A DNA stretch of 64,000 bases from Bacteroidota bacterium (GTDB lineage: Bacteria; Bacteroidota; Bacteroidia; Cytophagales; Spirosomataceae), in assembly GCA_020161355.1 (NCBI GenBank), contig JAIUOF010000005.1, forward strand, positions 244,978-308,977, read 5' to 3'. Positions within the stretch are counted from its first letter, which is position 1; every line of letters starts with the position of its first letter. Below the pieces are notes generated by a model. It was given only the letters and a program-made list of their open reading frames with translations. It ran no database searches and was not told the origin of the DNA. Shown here piece by piece: positions 53,082-64,000 of this stretch. Position numbers and translations under genes: made by a program.

Positions 53082-54434
53082 TTATTTTTCCGGATAATTC
53101 AATAACTTTTCAAATGCCACTCTGGTTTTTTCAAAATTGAATTGGCTAATCACTTCTTCCATCATTCTTTCAATCTGGTCATTGCACAAGTTTCCAATAC
53201 TTCCTTCGAGCGTATGGTTCAATTCTTTGTTTGGTGTAAATTCACCTGCCTCAATTTCCAGACCAATTTTTCTGTATGCATCTCTGAACGTTACGCCTTT
53301 CAAAACTTGTTCATTAACGTTTTCAACACTAAACATCGGATCATACTTTTTATCATTAAGCAGATTGGGCTTTACCTGAAGATTTTTTACCATAAAGGTA
53401 GTTACCCTAATACAATCCAATATTTCATCGATGGCCGGAATAATAATTTCCTTCAGAATTTGAAATTCGCGATGATATCCGGAAGGTAGGTTAGATTGCA
53501 CAAAAGCAATTTCAGCGGGTAAACCTTTTAATCGGTTGGTTTTTCCTCTAAGCAACTCTGCAACATCGGGATTTTTCTTATGTGGCATAATACTAGATCC
53601 GGTGGTCATTTCTTCTGGTAAAGACAGAAAACCAAAATTTTGACTATTATAAAGGCATACATCCATGGCCAGTCTTGAAATAGTAGCAGCAAGACCTGCA
53701 ATTCCCAGAGAAAGAACAAATTCGGATTTCCCCCGGGTCATCTGGGCATAAACAACGTTATAATTAAGGTCATCAAATCCCAGAAGCTCTGTGGTCATTT
53801 TCCGGTTAAGCGGAAACGAAGAGCCGTATCCTGCTCCCGAACCCAGGGGATTTTTATTAATTACCTTGTAAGCTCCCAATAGTAACTGAAAATCATCTAT
53901 CAGACTTTCTGCGTAAGCCCCAAACCAAAGTCCGAATGAAGAGGGCATAGCAATCTGAAGATGCGTATAGCCTGGTAATAAGTCGTTTTTATGTTGATTG
54001 CTTTTCTTAATTAGATTTTCAAATAATTGATTTCCTTCTAAAACTATTTCTTCAATCTTATTTCTTAAAAACATTTTCAGGTCAACTAAAACCTGATCAT
54101 TTCTTGATCGTCCACTATGGATTTTTTTTCCAATGTCTCCAATTCGTTGTGTCAAAAGGAGTTCTATTTGGGAGTGAACGTCTTCAATTCCGTCAGAAAT
54201 TTCAAATTTTCCTTGACTTATATCATTATTATATATATTCTTGCATTCTTTTAACAATAAATTCAGCTCGTGCTTCTCTAATAATTCGATGCTTTCAAGC
54301 ATAATCATGTGAGCCATCGAACCCAATAAATCAAATGTTGCCAAGTGAATATCCAGTTCACGGTCTTTCCCGACTGTAAACTTTTCGATGATTTCATGCG
54401 TTTTTTTGGAATTATCTTTTTGCCAGAGTTTCAC
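53082..54434 (-). CDS. argH: Argininosuccinate lyase
   Basis: Final step of arginine synthesis: splits argininosuccinate to arginine and fumarate. The 450-residue protein has the fumarase/aspartase signature GSSIMPHKKNPD (about 280-291), the catalytic-His region YTHLQIAMPSSFG, and HSGRSRND (about 107-114). Length is slightly short but complete. No other arg gene is adjacent. A minus-strand -7 box lies 35 bases before the start. Confidence 0.95.
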   Translation of the reverse strand: MKLWQKDNSKKTHEIIEKFTVGKDRELDIHLATFDLLGSMAHMIMLESIELLEKHELNLLLKECKNIYNNDISQGKFEISDGIEDVHSQIELLLTQRIGDIGKKIHSGRSRNDQVLVDLKMFLRNKIEEIVLEGNQLFENLIKKSNQHKNDLLPGYTHLQIAMPSSFGLWFGAYAESLIDDFQLLLGAYKVINKNPLGSGAGYGSSFPLNRKMTTELLGFDDLNYNVVYAQMTRGKSEFVLSLGIAGLAATISRLAMDVCLYNSQNFGFLSLPEEMTTGSSIMPHKKNPDVAELLRGKTNRLKGLPAEIAFVQSNLPSGYHREFQILKEIIIPAIDEILDCIRVTTFMVKNLQVKPNLLNDKKYDPMFSVENVNEQVLKGVTFRDAYRKIGLEIEAGEFTPNKELNHTLEGSIGNLCNDQIERMMEEVISQFNFEKTRVAFEKLLNYPEK

Positions 54435-54803
54435 TTGAAAAAATTAAATTTTTGTGACTGCAAAGTAACAAAAATATAGTGACTGTATAAGGCTTGTGCA
54501 GTCAAATAAAATGTGTAAAAAATATCCCGGACAAAAATCGAATGTTTTTAGCATGATTTTTGCTCAATTTACAGTAATATGAATTACTTCGAAAACATAA
54601 ATAGTCGCATCAACCCATCAAAATCAATGATTTTGGGGTTAAAAGAGACCTGTTAAAATTTTTCCTAGTGATAAATAATTATTGAAAATGAAGATTTCAA
54701 GCACGAAAAAATAAATACAAAAATTGTGCCAACTTTTATTTTTGATAGTTTGAAAATATAGAAAAAGTAAAAATTTTTTAAATATTTGAGTGAATCTTTT
54801 TAA
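54435..54803. other. Divergent AT-rich spacer between argH and the second haloperoxidase gene
   Basis: This 369-bp gap holds no gene. It contains the argH promoter on the minus strand (54469-54476) and GTGACTG twice (54454 and 54479). Nothing else is supported. For the plus-strand gene no exact TAnnTTTG box was found. Confidence 0.6.
54469..54476 (-). promoter_or_regulatory. Minus-strand -7 box for argH
   Basis: On the minus strand this reads TATTTTTG (TAnnTTTG), 35 bases before the ATG at 54434. Confidence 0.5.
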
Positions 54804-56174
54804 ATGACTAAAAATTCTACATGCAAGAATTTATCTTCGGTTGATTGTGCTTCTGTAATACTCAGAAGTGTGGTCATGCTTCTTATTTTTATATCCCACC
54901 ACGCCTTTTCTCAAAATACAAAAAGGGATGATGTCGCTTTGGTAACCAGTTGGGGAAAGTTGATTATAAATATGTTTAAAACTACTCCCAAAGGCACCCC
55001 AACTTTCAATTCAAGATTTACGGGTTATGCTGGTCTTACAATGTATGAGACTGTTGTAAAGAGTAATAGTAATTATCATTCTTTGGCGGGAAAACTTACA
55101 GGTTTGGAGACATTGCCAAGTCAGCCTGAAAATGTAAAAATCAATTATAGACTTGCACTTAACGCAGGTCAGGCTCAGATTATCAGGGATATTTTTTGGT
55201 TTACAACTCCTGAAAATATTGAAGCGGTTAATAATCTGGAAAAAGAGAATTTTGCAAAGTTTGCGGGTAAAAGTAGTTCCAAGGAGATTGAAGCGTCACT
55301 GGAATATGGTAAATCAGTAGCTAAGGCGATTTTTGAATGGTCTAAGTCAGATGGAGGGCACAACCAGCAATACAATATTTTTGACAGTAATTATAAATTT
55401 ACCCAAGGCAATGGACAGTGGTATCCTCCTGTAAAAGGTCAATCTGAAATTCCGCTACCTATGCATCATACCTGGGGAAATAACCGGGCTTTTTCTCAGG
55501 AAAATAATGTATTGCCAGTGCCGGATATGATAAAGTATGATTACCATAAAGGTACAGAGTATTATAACTACATGTTTGAAGTTTATAATGTTGGTAAAAA
55601 CTTAACAAATGAGCAGAAGGAAATCGCTTTATGGTGGAGTGACGATCCCTCTGAAACAGCATCACCTCCGGGACATACCTTTAGCCTGGCAACTATTGTC
55701 ATAGAGAAATCTAAACCTGAATTAGTTAAAGCAGCAGAAACTTATGCGGCAGTTGGAATGGCCACTGCCGATGCTTTTATTAATTGCTGGAAGACGAAGT
55801 TTGTCCATAATGTTGAAAGGCCATTTGGTTTTATTTATTACAACATAGATCCAAAATGGGATATGTTTTTTAAAGAGCCACCATTCCCCGCTTATTATTC
55901 CGGGCATGCTGGCCAAGCCGGTGCTTTTGCTCAAGTACTCACCAAATTGTATGGTGAAAATTTTGCATTTACAGACGACACCCATGCTAACAGGGAAATA
56001 TATATAGAAAGGATGATCGGTTTTAAGCCGAGAAAATATAAATCATTTTATGAAGCGGCAGAAGAATGTGCCATGTCAAGACTCTATGCAGGTATTCATA
56101 CCCGCCTTGATAATGAAATGGGATTAGTTGAAGGGAAGAAAATTGGGAATAACGTCATTTTGATGTTTCAATAA
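54804..56174 (+). CDS. Second vanadium-haloperoxidase-like/PAP2 secreted enzyme
   Basis: A 456-residue protein with a signal peptide (about 20-37, ending HAFSQ). It carries the same oxyanion-binding set as the 19649 lipoprotein: K332-x6-R339-P340 (KFVHNVERP), AYYSGH with H368, and S425-R426-x5-H432 (SRLYAGIH). Here the SGH motif reads YYSGHAGQ instead of PSxxSGH. It has no lipobox. A giant adhesin-like gene starts 15 bases later, so the two are probably co-expressed and both exported. Haloperoxidase or phosphatase activity cannot be told apart from sequence. Confidence 0.85.
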   Translation: MTKNSTCKNLSSVDCASVILRSVVMLLIFISHHAFSQNTKRDDVALVTSWGKLIINMFKTTPKGTPTFNSRFTGYAGLTMYETVVKSNSNYHSLAGKLTGLETLPSQPENVKINYRLALNAGQAQIIRDIFWFTTPENIEAVNNLEKENFAKFAGKSSSKEIEASLEYGKSVAKAIFEWSKSDGGHNQQYNIFDSNYKFTQGNGQWYPPVKGQSEIPLPMHHTWGNNRAFSQENNVLPVPDMIKYDYHKGTEYYNYMFEVYNVGKNLTNEQKEIALWWSDDPSETASPPGHTFSLATIVIEKSKPELVKAAETYAAVGMATADAFINCWKTKFVHNVERPFGFIYYNIDPKWDMFFKEPPFPAYYSGHAGQAGAFAQVLTKLYGENFAFTDDTHANREIYIERMIGFKPRKYKSFYEAAEECAMSRLYAGIHTRLDNEMGLVEGKKIGNNVILMFQ

Positions 56175-56189
56175 TATTAAAGGAATTTG

Positions 56190-59100
56190 ATGGAGAAAAT
56201 TTATACTAAAACAAATATGAGACACGCTAAATTGATTCAAAATTATTTTGAAAATGGTTTTGGACATTCAGAAATGCCTGACAACAAAAATGGGAAAATG
56301 TTTTTCCAATTTGTTGTTTTAAGTATTTTTAGGCTATTGGCCTTTTTTGGAGATTTACGCTTTAGAAGAAAGAGCCAAAGTTTCATTATTAATTCGGCGT
56401 TGCGTGCCTTAGCTTTTGGTTTGTTGACACTGTTTTCGGGTGTCATGGATTCAGATGCACAAAATGCAATTCCGGGTCAGGATAAATATTTTATGCTGGT
56501 CGGTGAGCTCACGGGTAATTCGACCTCCAGAACCGATGTGTACCAATTTACCACTGGTGGTGGTATTCTTAACTGCGGCCTGAGTGGTGGCGGTGGGGAA
56601 GGTATGGTTATGGACCCTACCAAGAGTATAGCCTATATCGCTACCTGTTGCAATCAGGGAGAGATAAGGGTTTATGATTATTCCACAGCTTCATTCAAAG
56701 CTCCTATTCCAATTCCTGGTGAAGATATTCTTGATGTCTCAATATCTTCTGATTATGCATTTTTATTTGCTTCTACTTACAACAAACTTTATAAAATAAG
56801 TACTTCCACAAATTCTATTGTAGCCAGTTTTGCTAAAACTTCCCTGATAAATTCTACCACTAAGGACTTTTGGGGTTCGGCGGTTCAATCTTCCTCAGGA
56901 AAAATATATGTTACCACCAACTGGCAGTTAAATAGTGGTACAAGTACCATTGAATCTTTGAATGCCTCATTAACCGGTGGAAGTACATTAATTGCCACAG
57001 CACCTGCCGGATTTCATTACAGAGGTGTGATTTTTGACAACAGCGGAAATCTATGGGCTGTTGCTGCAAATGACAATAGTAATACTCCTGATAAAATATT
57101 CAAATATACTTCTACAGGAACTTTGATTAATTCTTATAATTTTCCAACACCAAGTTCAAGAACCGGGCAGATAAGTACGGGAAAAGTTGATCCTTTTGAT
57201 ATAGCTTTTGATTATGATGGCAAATTGTATATTACCACTTTTGCCGGAGATTGTGTAACTAAGTTTGATCCTTCTAATGGTGGCTTTGCTACTTATTTAC
57301 AATATGTAGCCGGAGCAAGTGCAAAATCAATTGCTTTTGTAGGTGGTAATTTTAAATGCGAGTGTGCTACGCAGGTCGTGAATAGTGGAAATATTAATAT
57401 TACTCCAGCTTCATGTAATGGCTCAACTCCAAATCAAAATGCCTCTGCTACCATTAATTCTCTGGTATATAATTCTTCGGAGGTAACCAAAGCCGATATT
57501 AAAGAAGGCTCAACATATGGACAGACTCCTCTTTTTGGTGCTGCAACCAATAAAGTTTTAAATCCAGGCCAAACTTCAATAACATTTACAGGTTTAAAAT
57601 CAAATACCACTTATACTGTAAGAATTTGGAGCGGAAAAGAAGCATGTTATACCGACGTCACTTTTACTACTCCGGTTTCGGCATGCTTTTCATGTGCCTG
57701 TACTTCCAACAATCTGGTGACCAATGGAAATATGTCAGCAGGAAACCCTCCAAGTAGCTGGACTGCAACAAATGGACAGTGGTCATTAGGGACAGGTTCT
57801 ACGACAGGTAATTTTGGCGTATTGAACAACCCCGATTATAATGCTGATTATTATATATATCAGGATATTACGACTACTGCCGGAACTAAATTTGTTTTCA
57901 ACGCCAAAGCCGCTACGCATTGCAGTGGTTGCTCAAATTCCGTAGCTGAGTTATTCCTTGAATTTTACAATGGAAATACATTATTGGCAAAATCAGGTAG
58001 TTCTTACGTAACTCATATATATAATGGTTCACTACAGCCGGTTAATTCAATACAGTACATAGCACCTGCAAATACCACAAAAATCAGAATTGTTGGACAC
58101 GCTAGAGGTACTGCCTTGAAAATTGACGACGTGACTCTTACCAAATGTTATGATGCTCTTACAGCAAGTATAAATTCCAAAGTTGATCCCTCTTGTGGAG
58201 GCTATACCAATGGAAGTTTGACAATTGGTGCCACCGGGGGAAGCGGCACGTATCAGTATAAATTAAATTCCGGTGCATTCCAGTCTTCAAATGTTTTTTC
58301 AAATCTGGGTGCCGGTACATATACGATTACGGTTCAGGATCCTAACAGCAATTGTGTTGGCACTACTTCAATTACATTGAACTGTGTTAATAATTGTACA
58401 AATACCCTCTCAAATCCTGACCCAAGTGTTGGTGAAGTTAATCCTTCTCAAAAGTTTGTTCTTTCTGTTGGTACCAATGCACCAAACGGAACAAAAATAG
58501 AGTGGTTGAGGTCAACCGAAAATGTAACTGACATTTCCCAATTGATTTCTTTTGTTTCTGCAGGTGAAGTAACAGTTAGCGGACCTACAGCAAATTTGGA
58601 GGTAACAGCTCCGGCTGCCTTAGGTACCTATTATTATTATGCTATTTTCAAACCACAGGATCCTTGTGGAACTTTTGTAAAATATAAAATTATAGTAAAA
58701 AATATTGGTACAAACGACCCAATTTGTTTGTCAGGCTCAAGAACATTGACTGATAATCTCCTTCAGGGAGCTTGTGATGCCAACGCCTCCAAGTATTATT
58801 CCCTCTGGCTTCCAATGAACTCTTCTACTGGTCAAGCCAATTATCAGTATTTCAAAACTTCTTCTTTGAAGTTTGAAGAATATTGTGACGGAACTGCCAA
58901 ACTTTATGGAAAAGTTTGTGCTGTCGGTGGAGGTACCAACGATTGTATCAATGTTGAATATAATTTATCTGGTCGTACTTCAACTACACCAGCATATAGT
59001 CCTAAACCGAATTCTTGTTCGACATATGGAAACGACCTTTATTATTATACTTCAGCTACCGGAACACTTACAGGTGACGCTAGTGGTATATATAAAGGAT

Positions 59101-62100
59101 TGGTTATTTCAATTGGTGATAATGCCACCAACAGTATGCCATCGTTCCAGGTGGGAACAGGAGCCAATGTAAATACCAATACATTTGGAGCATCGGGTTG
59201 GTATAACGTAACATTTACCAGTGGGGGTACTTATGGATGGAGTGCAGCAAATTCACATGGTGATTTTAATTTTAACCTCGGAGGTTATACTCCATTCAAT
59301 CTTGGAGTTACTGCTTCTGCTACTGATTTATGTGCTGGGGCTAATGTAACTTTGACAGCAGCATTCGAAAAAACAATGCCGGCTGGCTGTAATCTTACCT
59401 ATTCGTGGAAGTCTCCTTCAGGAGCAGTAGTAGGCACAAGCAATGTACTTACCTTGAATAATGTTCAGCCAAATCAATCGGGTATTTATACTGTTACAGC
59501 TACAATAATTTCAAATGGCAAGACTTGTACTGCCACTGCTACTTCAAATGTTAAAGTTAAAGATAACATAATAGTAAATGCAGGAGAAGATAAAACTATT
59601 TGTAACACTGACCAGGTGGTTTTGGATGGATCTGTTTCTGGTGTCGTTTCTTGTGGTACTCCAGGACAAACAGTTTGTGCTACAACTATAACTGCTTCCA
59701 CAGGATGGATTGCCAACTTGGATTACGCAAAAGTTTGTGGAGATAATGCAGGAGCCAAACTATGGACCAAATCAGGGCAGGGAACTTCATCAATTACATT
59801 AGATTTAGGCAAAACATTACCTGCGGGAACAGTAATAAGAGCAAATTTAAAATTGGAGCATTGTGAAAATACAACATCCACGGTTTCTGACGCAAAAATT
59901 CAGGCTTCAAATTCTGCTTCTACAGGTTATTATGATTTAGTTGCTTCTAAAACTTTCAATCATACTTCCTATATAGAATATACTTATACATTAAGTGCCT
60001 CTGCCAGATATATCAAAGTTTCTGATAATGGTAAGTGTGCTTTCAGATTGGACTATATAAAATACTCTACTCCGGATACTTATTCTAATGCTGTAACTTA
60101 CTCATGGTCAGGTCCCGGAATTGTGGGCCCATCAAATTTGAGTAGCGTAACAGTTAATCAATCAGGCTCTTATACTTTTACTGTTACAAGCTGTAATGGT
60201 TGTACAGGTTCTGATGTTGTAGTTGTCACAAAAAATACTGTATCTGCTGATGCGGGGGCAGACAAAGCCATTTGTGCTGGTGGTAGTGTTACATTAACAG
60301 CAGCCACAGTAGCTGGTGCTACTTATGAGTGGAGAAGTTCTACTTCCAGTACGGTTCTTTCTACCCAGCAGAGCTTTACTGTAAGCCCGACTTCAACCAC
60401 TGACTATGTATTGACAGTATTAAAAGGTGGTTGTGATGCTTCTGACGAAGTGAAAGTAGTTGTAAATCCAAATCCTTCAACTACAGGAGTGCCAGCTGTT
60501 GCACCTATTTGTCAGACAGAAACTATCAATCTTACATCAGGCACCTGGACCAACGCTGCTACGTATAGCTGGTCTGGACCTTCAGGTTTTACGAGTAATT
60601 TGCAAAATCCATCTATCACCAATGCCAAGACTTCTAATGCCGGCACATACACATTGACAGTTACAAGTGCAAATGGTTGTACTGCAACCGCAACTGTTTC
60701 TGTTACTGTAAATCAATGTTTATCAAGTATTGGAGATTTTGTTTTTGAAGATAAAAATGGAAATGGAATTCAGGATTCAGGTGAGCCGGGTATTGCGGGA
60801 GTTCAAGTTCAGTTAAATGGAACCGATGCTTTTGGAAGTCCAGTGACATTTAATACTACCACCGATGCAAGCGGCAAATATTTATTCCCTAATCTGGTAA
60901 AAGGTACTTATACTATAACATTTGGTAAACCTAGTGGTGGTTATACTGCTAGCGATAAAGATCAAGGTACTGATGATACAAAAGATAGTGATGCAGATAA
61001 AATTACCGGTGTTACTGCACCAATTACTCTGGGTGTAAATGAAAATAATACAACCATTGATGCCGGTTTCTTCAAACCTGCAAAATTGGGAGATTACGTA
61101 TGGGTAGATAAAAATTATAATGGTATTCAGGATTCCGGAGAAAGTCCTTTGGCTGGTGTAACAGTAAAACTTTTGGATGATACCGGTGCTCAGGCTAAAG
61201 ATGCAAATGGAAACCCGGTAGCTGCAGTAGTTACAGATGCCAACGGGAAATATGAATTTACAAATCTTAAACCAGGTTCAAAATATGTAGTTGAGTTTAC
61301 AAAACCAGCTGGATACGAACCAACGGGTGCAGATAAAGGTACTGATGATACAAAAGACAGTGATGCAAATATCACCACAGGTAAATCTCCTGTAATAATA
61401 CTCACATCAGGTGAAAACAATCCAACCATTGACGCCGGATTCTATCAACCTGCTAAATTGGGTGATTACGTATTTGACGATAAAAACGGAAATGGTATCC
61501 AGGATAGTGGAGAACCAGGGATTCCGGGAGTTAAAGTTACACTAAACGGAACAGATGGCTTAGGAACCCCGGTTACAGCAACTACAACTACCGGAGCCGA
61601 TGGCAAGTATGAGTTTGCAGGTTTGAAACCAGGGACTTACACAGTTACATTTGAAAAGCCTGCTCAATACACTACTACTGATCCAAATCAGGGTACAGAT
61701 GATACAAAAGATAGTGATGCAGATAAAACAACAGGAACTACCGCTCCTGTAACACTTCAAAGCGGCGATAACAATACTACTTTGGATGCGGGATATTTCA
61801 AACCTGCAAGCTTAGGAGATTATGTTTGGATAGATAAAAATTATAACGGAATTCAGGATTCCGGAGAAAGTCCATTGGCTGGTGTAACAGTAAAACTTTT
61901 AGATGATACGGGTGCCCAGGCCAAAGATGCAAATGGAAACCCGGTCGCCCCAGTAGTTACAGATGCTAACGGGAAATATGAATTTACTAACCTAAAACCG
62001 GGTTCAAAATATGTAGTTGAGTTTACAAAACCAGCTGGTTACGAACCAACGGGTGCTGATAAAGGTACAGATGATACAAAAGACAGTGACGCAAATATCA

Positions 62101-64000
62101 CCACAGGTAAATCTCCTGTAACAATACTCACATCAGGTGAAAACAATCCAACCATTGATGCAGGATTCTATCAACCTGCCAAATTGGGTGATTTTGCATT
62201 TGACGATAAAAACGGAAATGGTATCCAGGATAGTGGAGAACCAGGGATTCCGGGAGTTAAAGTTACACTAAACGGAACAGATGGCTTAGGAAACCCGGTT
62301 ACAGCAATTACAACTACCGGAGCCGATGGCAAGTATGAGTTTGCAGGTTTGAAACCAGGCACTTACACGGTTACATTTGAAAAGCCTGCTCAATACACTA
62401 CTACTGATCCAAATCAGGGTACAGATGATACAAAAGATAGTGATGCGGATAAAACAACAGGAACTACCGCTCCTGTAACACTTCAAAGCGGCGATAACAA
62501 TACTACTTTGGATGCGGGATATTTCAAACCTGCAAGCTTAGGAGATTACGTATGGTTAGATAAAAACTATAATGGAGTTCAGGATTCGGGAGAAAGCCCA
62601 TTAGCTGGTGTAACAGTAAAATTATTGGATGATACTGGTGCTCAGGCTAAAGATGCGAATGGAAACCCGGTAGCTGCATTTGTTACAGATGCCAACGGGA
62701 AATATGAATTTACAAATCTTAAACCAGGTTCAAAATATGTAGTTGAGTTTACAAAACCAGCTGGATACTCACCTACTGCTAAGGATAAAGGAACTGACGA
62801 TACCAAGGATAGCGACGCTGACTTGGCTACCGGCAAATCACCAGTTGTAATTTTAAGTTCTGGTGAAAATAATCCGACTATCGATGCCGGTTTTTACCAG
62901 CCTGCAAAACTTGGAGATTTTGTTTTTGTTGATAAAAACGGAAATGGAATTCAGGATTCGGGAGAACCAGGTATTCAAAGTGTTACTGTAACATTAAATG
63001 GAACTGATGGTCAGGGTAATCCTGTAACAGCGTCGGTTGTAACAGGTGCTGATGGCAAATATGAATTCTCTGGCCTTAAACCAGGAGATTATAGTGTGAC
63101 CTTTACTAAACCTTCCGGCTATACACCAACTGATGCTAATCAGGGAACTGATGATACTAAAGATAGTGACGCTGACAAAATAACCGGTAAGACTCCGACG
63201 GTTACACTTAATAGTGGAGATAACAACCCTACTTTAGACGCTGGATTCTTTATTCCTGCAAAATTGGGTGATTATGTTTGGTATGATTGGAATAATAACG
63301 GCATTCAGGATGTGGGTGAAACCCCAATTCAGGGTGCGGTTGTGAAACTTGTGGATCAATTAGGAAACCCTGCAAAAGATGCTGATGGAAATAATGTCGC
63401 CTCTGCAACAACTGATGTCAATGGCAAATATGAATTTTCAAATCTTAAGCCAGGCTTAACTTATGTAGTTCAGTTTACAGCTCCAAACGGGTATCAACCT
63501 TCCGCAAAAGATCAGGGAACAGATGATACAAAAGATAGTGATGCCGATCCAACTACCGGAAAATCTCAGCAAGTAGTTCTTACATCAGGTGAAAATAACC
63601 CAACTATTGATGCAGGATTTACACAGGTAGCCGACCTTGAGTTGGTTAAGACGGTGAGCAACGCGACACCAAATGTTGGAGACGTAGTAACGTTTACGAT
63701 CAAAGTAGACAACAAGGGGCCACAGCCGGCAACGAATGTGGTGATAGAAGATGCAGTACCAAATGGTTATGAGGCTATAACAGCCATCAGCGGCGGTACA
63801 CTAGCAGGTAGCACAATTACCTGGAATGTACCAAACATAGCTGTTAATGGCAGCACAAGTTTGACATTCAGTGCCAAAGTGAAAGCACCGGTACAGGGTA
63901 ATGTATTCAACAACATTGCTAAGATCAAAGATGTAGATCAGTATGATCCGGACAGTGACCCGACCAATAATCCTGACAAGGACGGAGACGGCAGTGTAGG
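56190..64000 (+). CDS. Giant secreted repeat protein (propeller, SprB-like, SdrD-like, DUF11), partial
   Basis: The frame is open from ATG 56190 to the right edge: 2603 complete codons with no stop. I checked the frame at seven points and saw no shift. Order: an unusual 90-residue N-terminus with two hydrophobic segments (about 38-52 and 69-86; export signal ending DSDAQNA), a propeller-like part (about 95-385), fibronectin-like and carbohydrate-binding-like parts (about 390-650), an SprB-type repeat (about 655-735), PKD/Ig-like parts with [10 protein letters not shown] (about 1035-1510), eight SdrD-type B domains (about 1514-2478) with [12 protein letters not shown] calcium loops, and a DUF11 domain (from about 2480). 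The end, including any type IX sorting domain, is outside the window. Likely an adhesin or gliding-type surface protein. Confidence 0.85.
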   Translation, partial: MEKIYTKTNMRHAKLIQNYFENGFGHSEMPDNKNGKMFFQFVVLSIFRLLAFFGDLRFRRKSQSFIINSALRALAFGLLTLFSGVMDSDAQNAIPGQDKYFMLVGELTGNSTSRTDVYQFTTGGGILNCGLSGGGGEGMVMDPTKSIAYIATCCNQGEIRVYDYSTASFKAPIPIPGEDILDVSISSDYAFLFASTYNKLYKISTSTNSIVASFAKTSLINSTTKDFWGSAVQSSSGKIYVTTNWQLNSGTSTIESLNASLTGGSTLIATAPAGFHYRGVIFDNSGNLWAVAANDNSNTPDKIFKYTSTGTLINSYNFPTPSSRTGQISTGKVDPFDIAFDYDGKLYITTFAGDCVTKFDPSNGGFATYLQYVAGASAKSIAFVGGNFKCECATQVVNSGNINITPASCNGSTPNQNASATINSLVYNSSEVTKADIKEGSTYGQTPLFGAATNKVLNPGQTSITFTGLKSNTTYTVRIWSGKEACYTDVTFTTPVSACFSCACTSNNLVTNGNMSAGNPPSSWTATNGQWSLGTGSTTGNFGVLNNPDYNADYYIYQDITTTAGTKFVFNAKAATHCSGCSNSVAELFLEFYNGNTLLAKSGSSYVTHIYNGSLQPVNSIQYIAPANTTKIRIVGHARGTALKIDDVTLTKCYDALTASINSKVDPSCGGYTNGSLTIGATGGSGTYQYKLNSGAFQSSNVFSNLGAGTYTITVQDPNSNCVGTTSITLNCVNNCTNTLSNPDPSVGEVNPSQKFVLSVGTNAPNGTKIEWLRSTENVTDISQLISFVSAGEVTVSGPTANLEVTAPAALGTYYYYAIFKPQDPCGTFVKYKIIVKNIGTNDPICLSGSRTLTDNLLQGACDANASKYYSLWLPMNSSTGQANYQYFKTSSLKFEEYCDGTAKLYGKVCAVGGGTNDCINVEYNLSGRTSTTPAYSPKPNSCSTYGNDLYYYTSATGTLTGDASGIYKGLVISIGDNATNSMPSFQVGTGANVNTNTFGASGWYNVTFTSGGTYGWSAANSHGDFNFNLGGYTPFNLGVTASATDLCAGANVTLTAAFEKTMPAGCNLTYSWKSPSGAVVGTSNVLTLNNVQPNQSGIYTVTATIISNGKTCTATATSNVKVKDNIIVNAGEDKTICNTDQVVLDGSVSGVVSCGTPGQTVCATTITASTGWIANLDYAKVCGDNAGAKLWTKSGQGTSSITLDLGKTLPAGTVIRANLKLEHCENTTSTVSDAKIQASNSASTGYYDLVASKTFNHTSYIEYTYTLSASARYIKVSDNGKCAFRLDYIKYSTPDTYSNAVTYSWSGPGIVGPSNLSSVTVNQSGSYTFTVTSCNGCTGSDVVVVTKNTVSADAGADKAICAGGSVTLTAATVAGATYEWRSSTSSTVLSTQQSFTVSPTSTTDYVLTVLKGGCDASDEVKVVVNPNPSTTGVPAVAPICQTETINLTSGTWTNAATYSWSGPSGFTSNLQNPSITNAKTSNAGTYTLTVTSANGCTATATVSVTVNQCLSSIGDFVFEDKNGNGIQDSGEPGIAGVQVQLNGTDAFGSPVTFNTTTDASGKYLFPNLVKGTYTITFGKPSGGYTASDKDQGTDDTKDSDADKITGVTAPITLGVNENNTTIDAGFFKPAKLGDYVWVDKNYNGIQDSGESPLAGVTVKLLDDTGAQAKDANGNPVAAVVTDANGKYEFTNLKPGSKYVVEFTKPAGYEPTGADKGTDDTKDSDANITTGKSPVIILTSGENNPTIDAGFYQPAKLGDYVFDDKNGNGIQDSGEPGIPGVKVTLNGTDGLGTPVTATTTTGADGKYEFAGLKPGTYTVTFEKPAQYTTTDPNQGTDDTKDSDADKTTGTTAPVTLQSGDNNTTLDAGYFKPASLGDYVWIDKNYNGIQDSGESPLAGVTVKLLDDTGAQAKDANGNPVAPVVTDANGKYEFTNLKPGSKYVVEFTKPAGYEPTGADKGTDDTKDSDANITTGKSPVTILTSGENNPTIDAGFYQPAKLGDFAFDDKNGNGIQDSGEPGIPGVKVTLNGTDGLGNPVTAITTTGADGKYEFAGLKPGTYTVTFEKPAQYTTTDPNQGTDDTKDSDADKTTGTTAPVTLQSGDNNTTLDAGYFKPASLGDYVWLDKNYNGVQDSGESPLAGVTVKLLDDTGAQAKDANGNPVAAFVTDANGKYEFTNLKPGSKYVVEFTKPAGYSPTAKDKGTDDTKDSDADLATGKSPVVILSSGENNPTIDAGFYQPAKLGDFVFVDKNGNGIQDSGEPGIQSVTVTLNGTDGQGNPVTASVVTGADGKYEFSGLKPGDYSVTFTKPSGYTPTDANQGTDDTKDSDADKITGKTPTVTLNSGDNNPTLDAGFFIPAKLGDYVWYDWNNNGIQDVGETPIQGAVVKLVDQLGNPAKDADGNNVASATTDVNGKYEFSNLKPGLTYVVQFTAPNGYQPSAKDQGTDDTKDSDADPTTGKSQQVVLTSGENNPTIDAGFTQVADLELVKTVSNATPNVGDVVTFTIKVDNKGPQPATNVVIEDAVPNGYEAITAISGGTLAGSTITWNVPNIAVNGSTSLTFSAKVKAPVQGNVFNNIAKIKDVDQYDPDSDPTNNPDKDGDGSV
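60729..63626 (+). repeat. Eight SdrD-like B-domain repeats in alternating A/B order
   Basis: Units begin at 60729 (A), 61086 (B), 61458 (A), 61812 (B), 62184 (A), 62538 (B), 62910 (A) and 63264 (B). A units open [17 protein letters not shown] and B units [17 protein letters not shown]. The A+B dimer at 61458-62183 recurs at 62184-62909 with a 726-bp period (242 codons) and only a few base changes visible, so it is a recent in-frame duplication. Each unit contains an acidic Ca-binding loop ([12 protein letters not shown]) and a [10 protein letters not shown] segment. Confidence 0.9.

Noticed and set aside
61190..62836. Several minus-strand open frames inside the repeats (for example 61190-61429 and 62642-62836)
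   Set aside because: They repeat because the repeats beneath them do, have no signals of their own, and are shadows of the plus-strand giant gene.
60729..63626. CRISPR array in the repeated region
   Set aside because: Units are 354-372 bases, coding in one frame, with no short identical repeats and unique spacers.

Overview
The window reads as chromosomal DNA of a Bacteroidota member, most likely a Cytophagales-type environmental bacterium. The base composition is AT-rich, most stops are TAA, and many genes are preceded by a TAnnTTTG box, the -7 element of Bacteroidetes promoters. The gene families also fit: a SusC-style TonB receptor with a carboxypeptidase-regulatory-like N-terminus, a large Bacteroidetes-type LptD, a split HipA, SprB-like repeats and a giant SdrD/DUF11 surface protein. 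No rRNA, tRNA, CRISPR array, complete insertion sequence or prophage was recognised.

Layout. (1) 1-10.9 kb: a gene tail, a DoxX-like membrane protein, parA-parB, gyrB, a Gcr-type membrane protein, a long-chain acyl-CoA ligase, yidD, a TauE-like permease, and a convergent pair of coiled-coil proteins, one with a helix-turn-helix. (2) 11.1-21.2 kb: the most unusual part. Four paralogous AhpD/CMD-like 'peroxidase-related' proteins lie with a TonB receptor, an MFS transporter, a DUF3179 membrane protein, an outer-membrane barrel and a vanadium-haloperoxidase-like lipoprotein, all on one strand. I read it as an undescribed uptake-and-redox module of unknown substrate. (3) 21.3-29.4 kb: a YigZ homologue, a divergent peptide deformylase, a DUF1569 protein, REP-like palindromes, a U32 protein/ferredoxin pair, a three-gene hipB-hipS-hipT toxin-antitoxin locus, a CobW GTPase and an ABC exporter. 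(4) 29.5-40.7 kb: an orphan InsA-like DNA-binding protein, then a short-chain-acid block: porin, MHS-family transporter, two small membrane proteins, a symporter-histidine kinase fusion, a CheY-like regulator, and propionyl- and acetyl-CoA synthetases. (5) 40.8-54.5 kb: a GC-rich structured intergenic element, an S9 peptidase, an acyltransferase, a TraB/GumN protein, an MCE protein and amidase divergent from lptD, a PfkB kinase, a secreted two-repeat protein and argH. (6) 54.8-64 kb: a second haloperoxidase-like enzyme followed 15 bp later by the start of a giant repetitive secreted protein that runs off the window.

How the genes work together. parA/parB/gyrB are chromosome maintenance. The 30-41 kb block joins entry (porin, MHS permease), sensing (SSSF-kinase plus regulator) and activation (PrpE, Acs) of small carboxylic acids. 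LptD, the MCE protein and the amidase are envelope functions sharing one divergent promoter region. For annotated genes I chose ATG starts over upstream TTG extensions where a signal peptide, overlap or promoter position argued for it; the reason is given in each entry.
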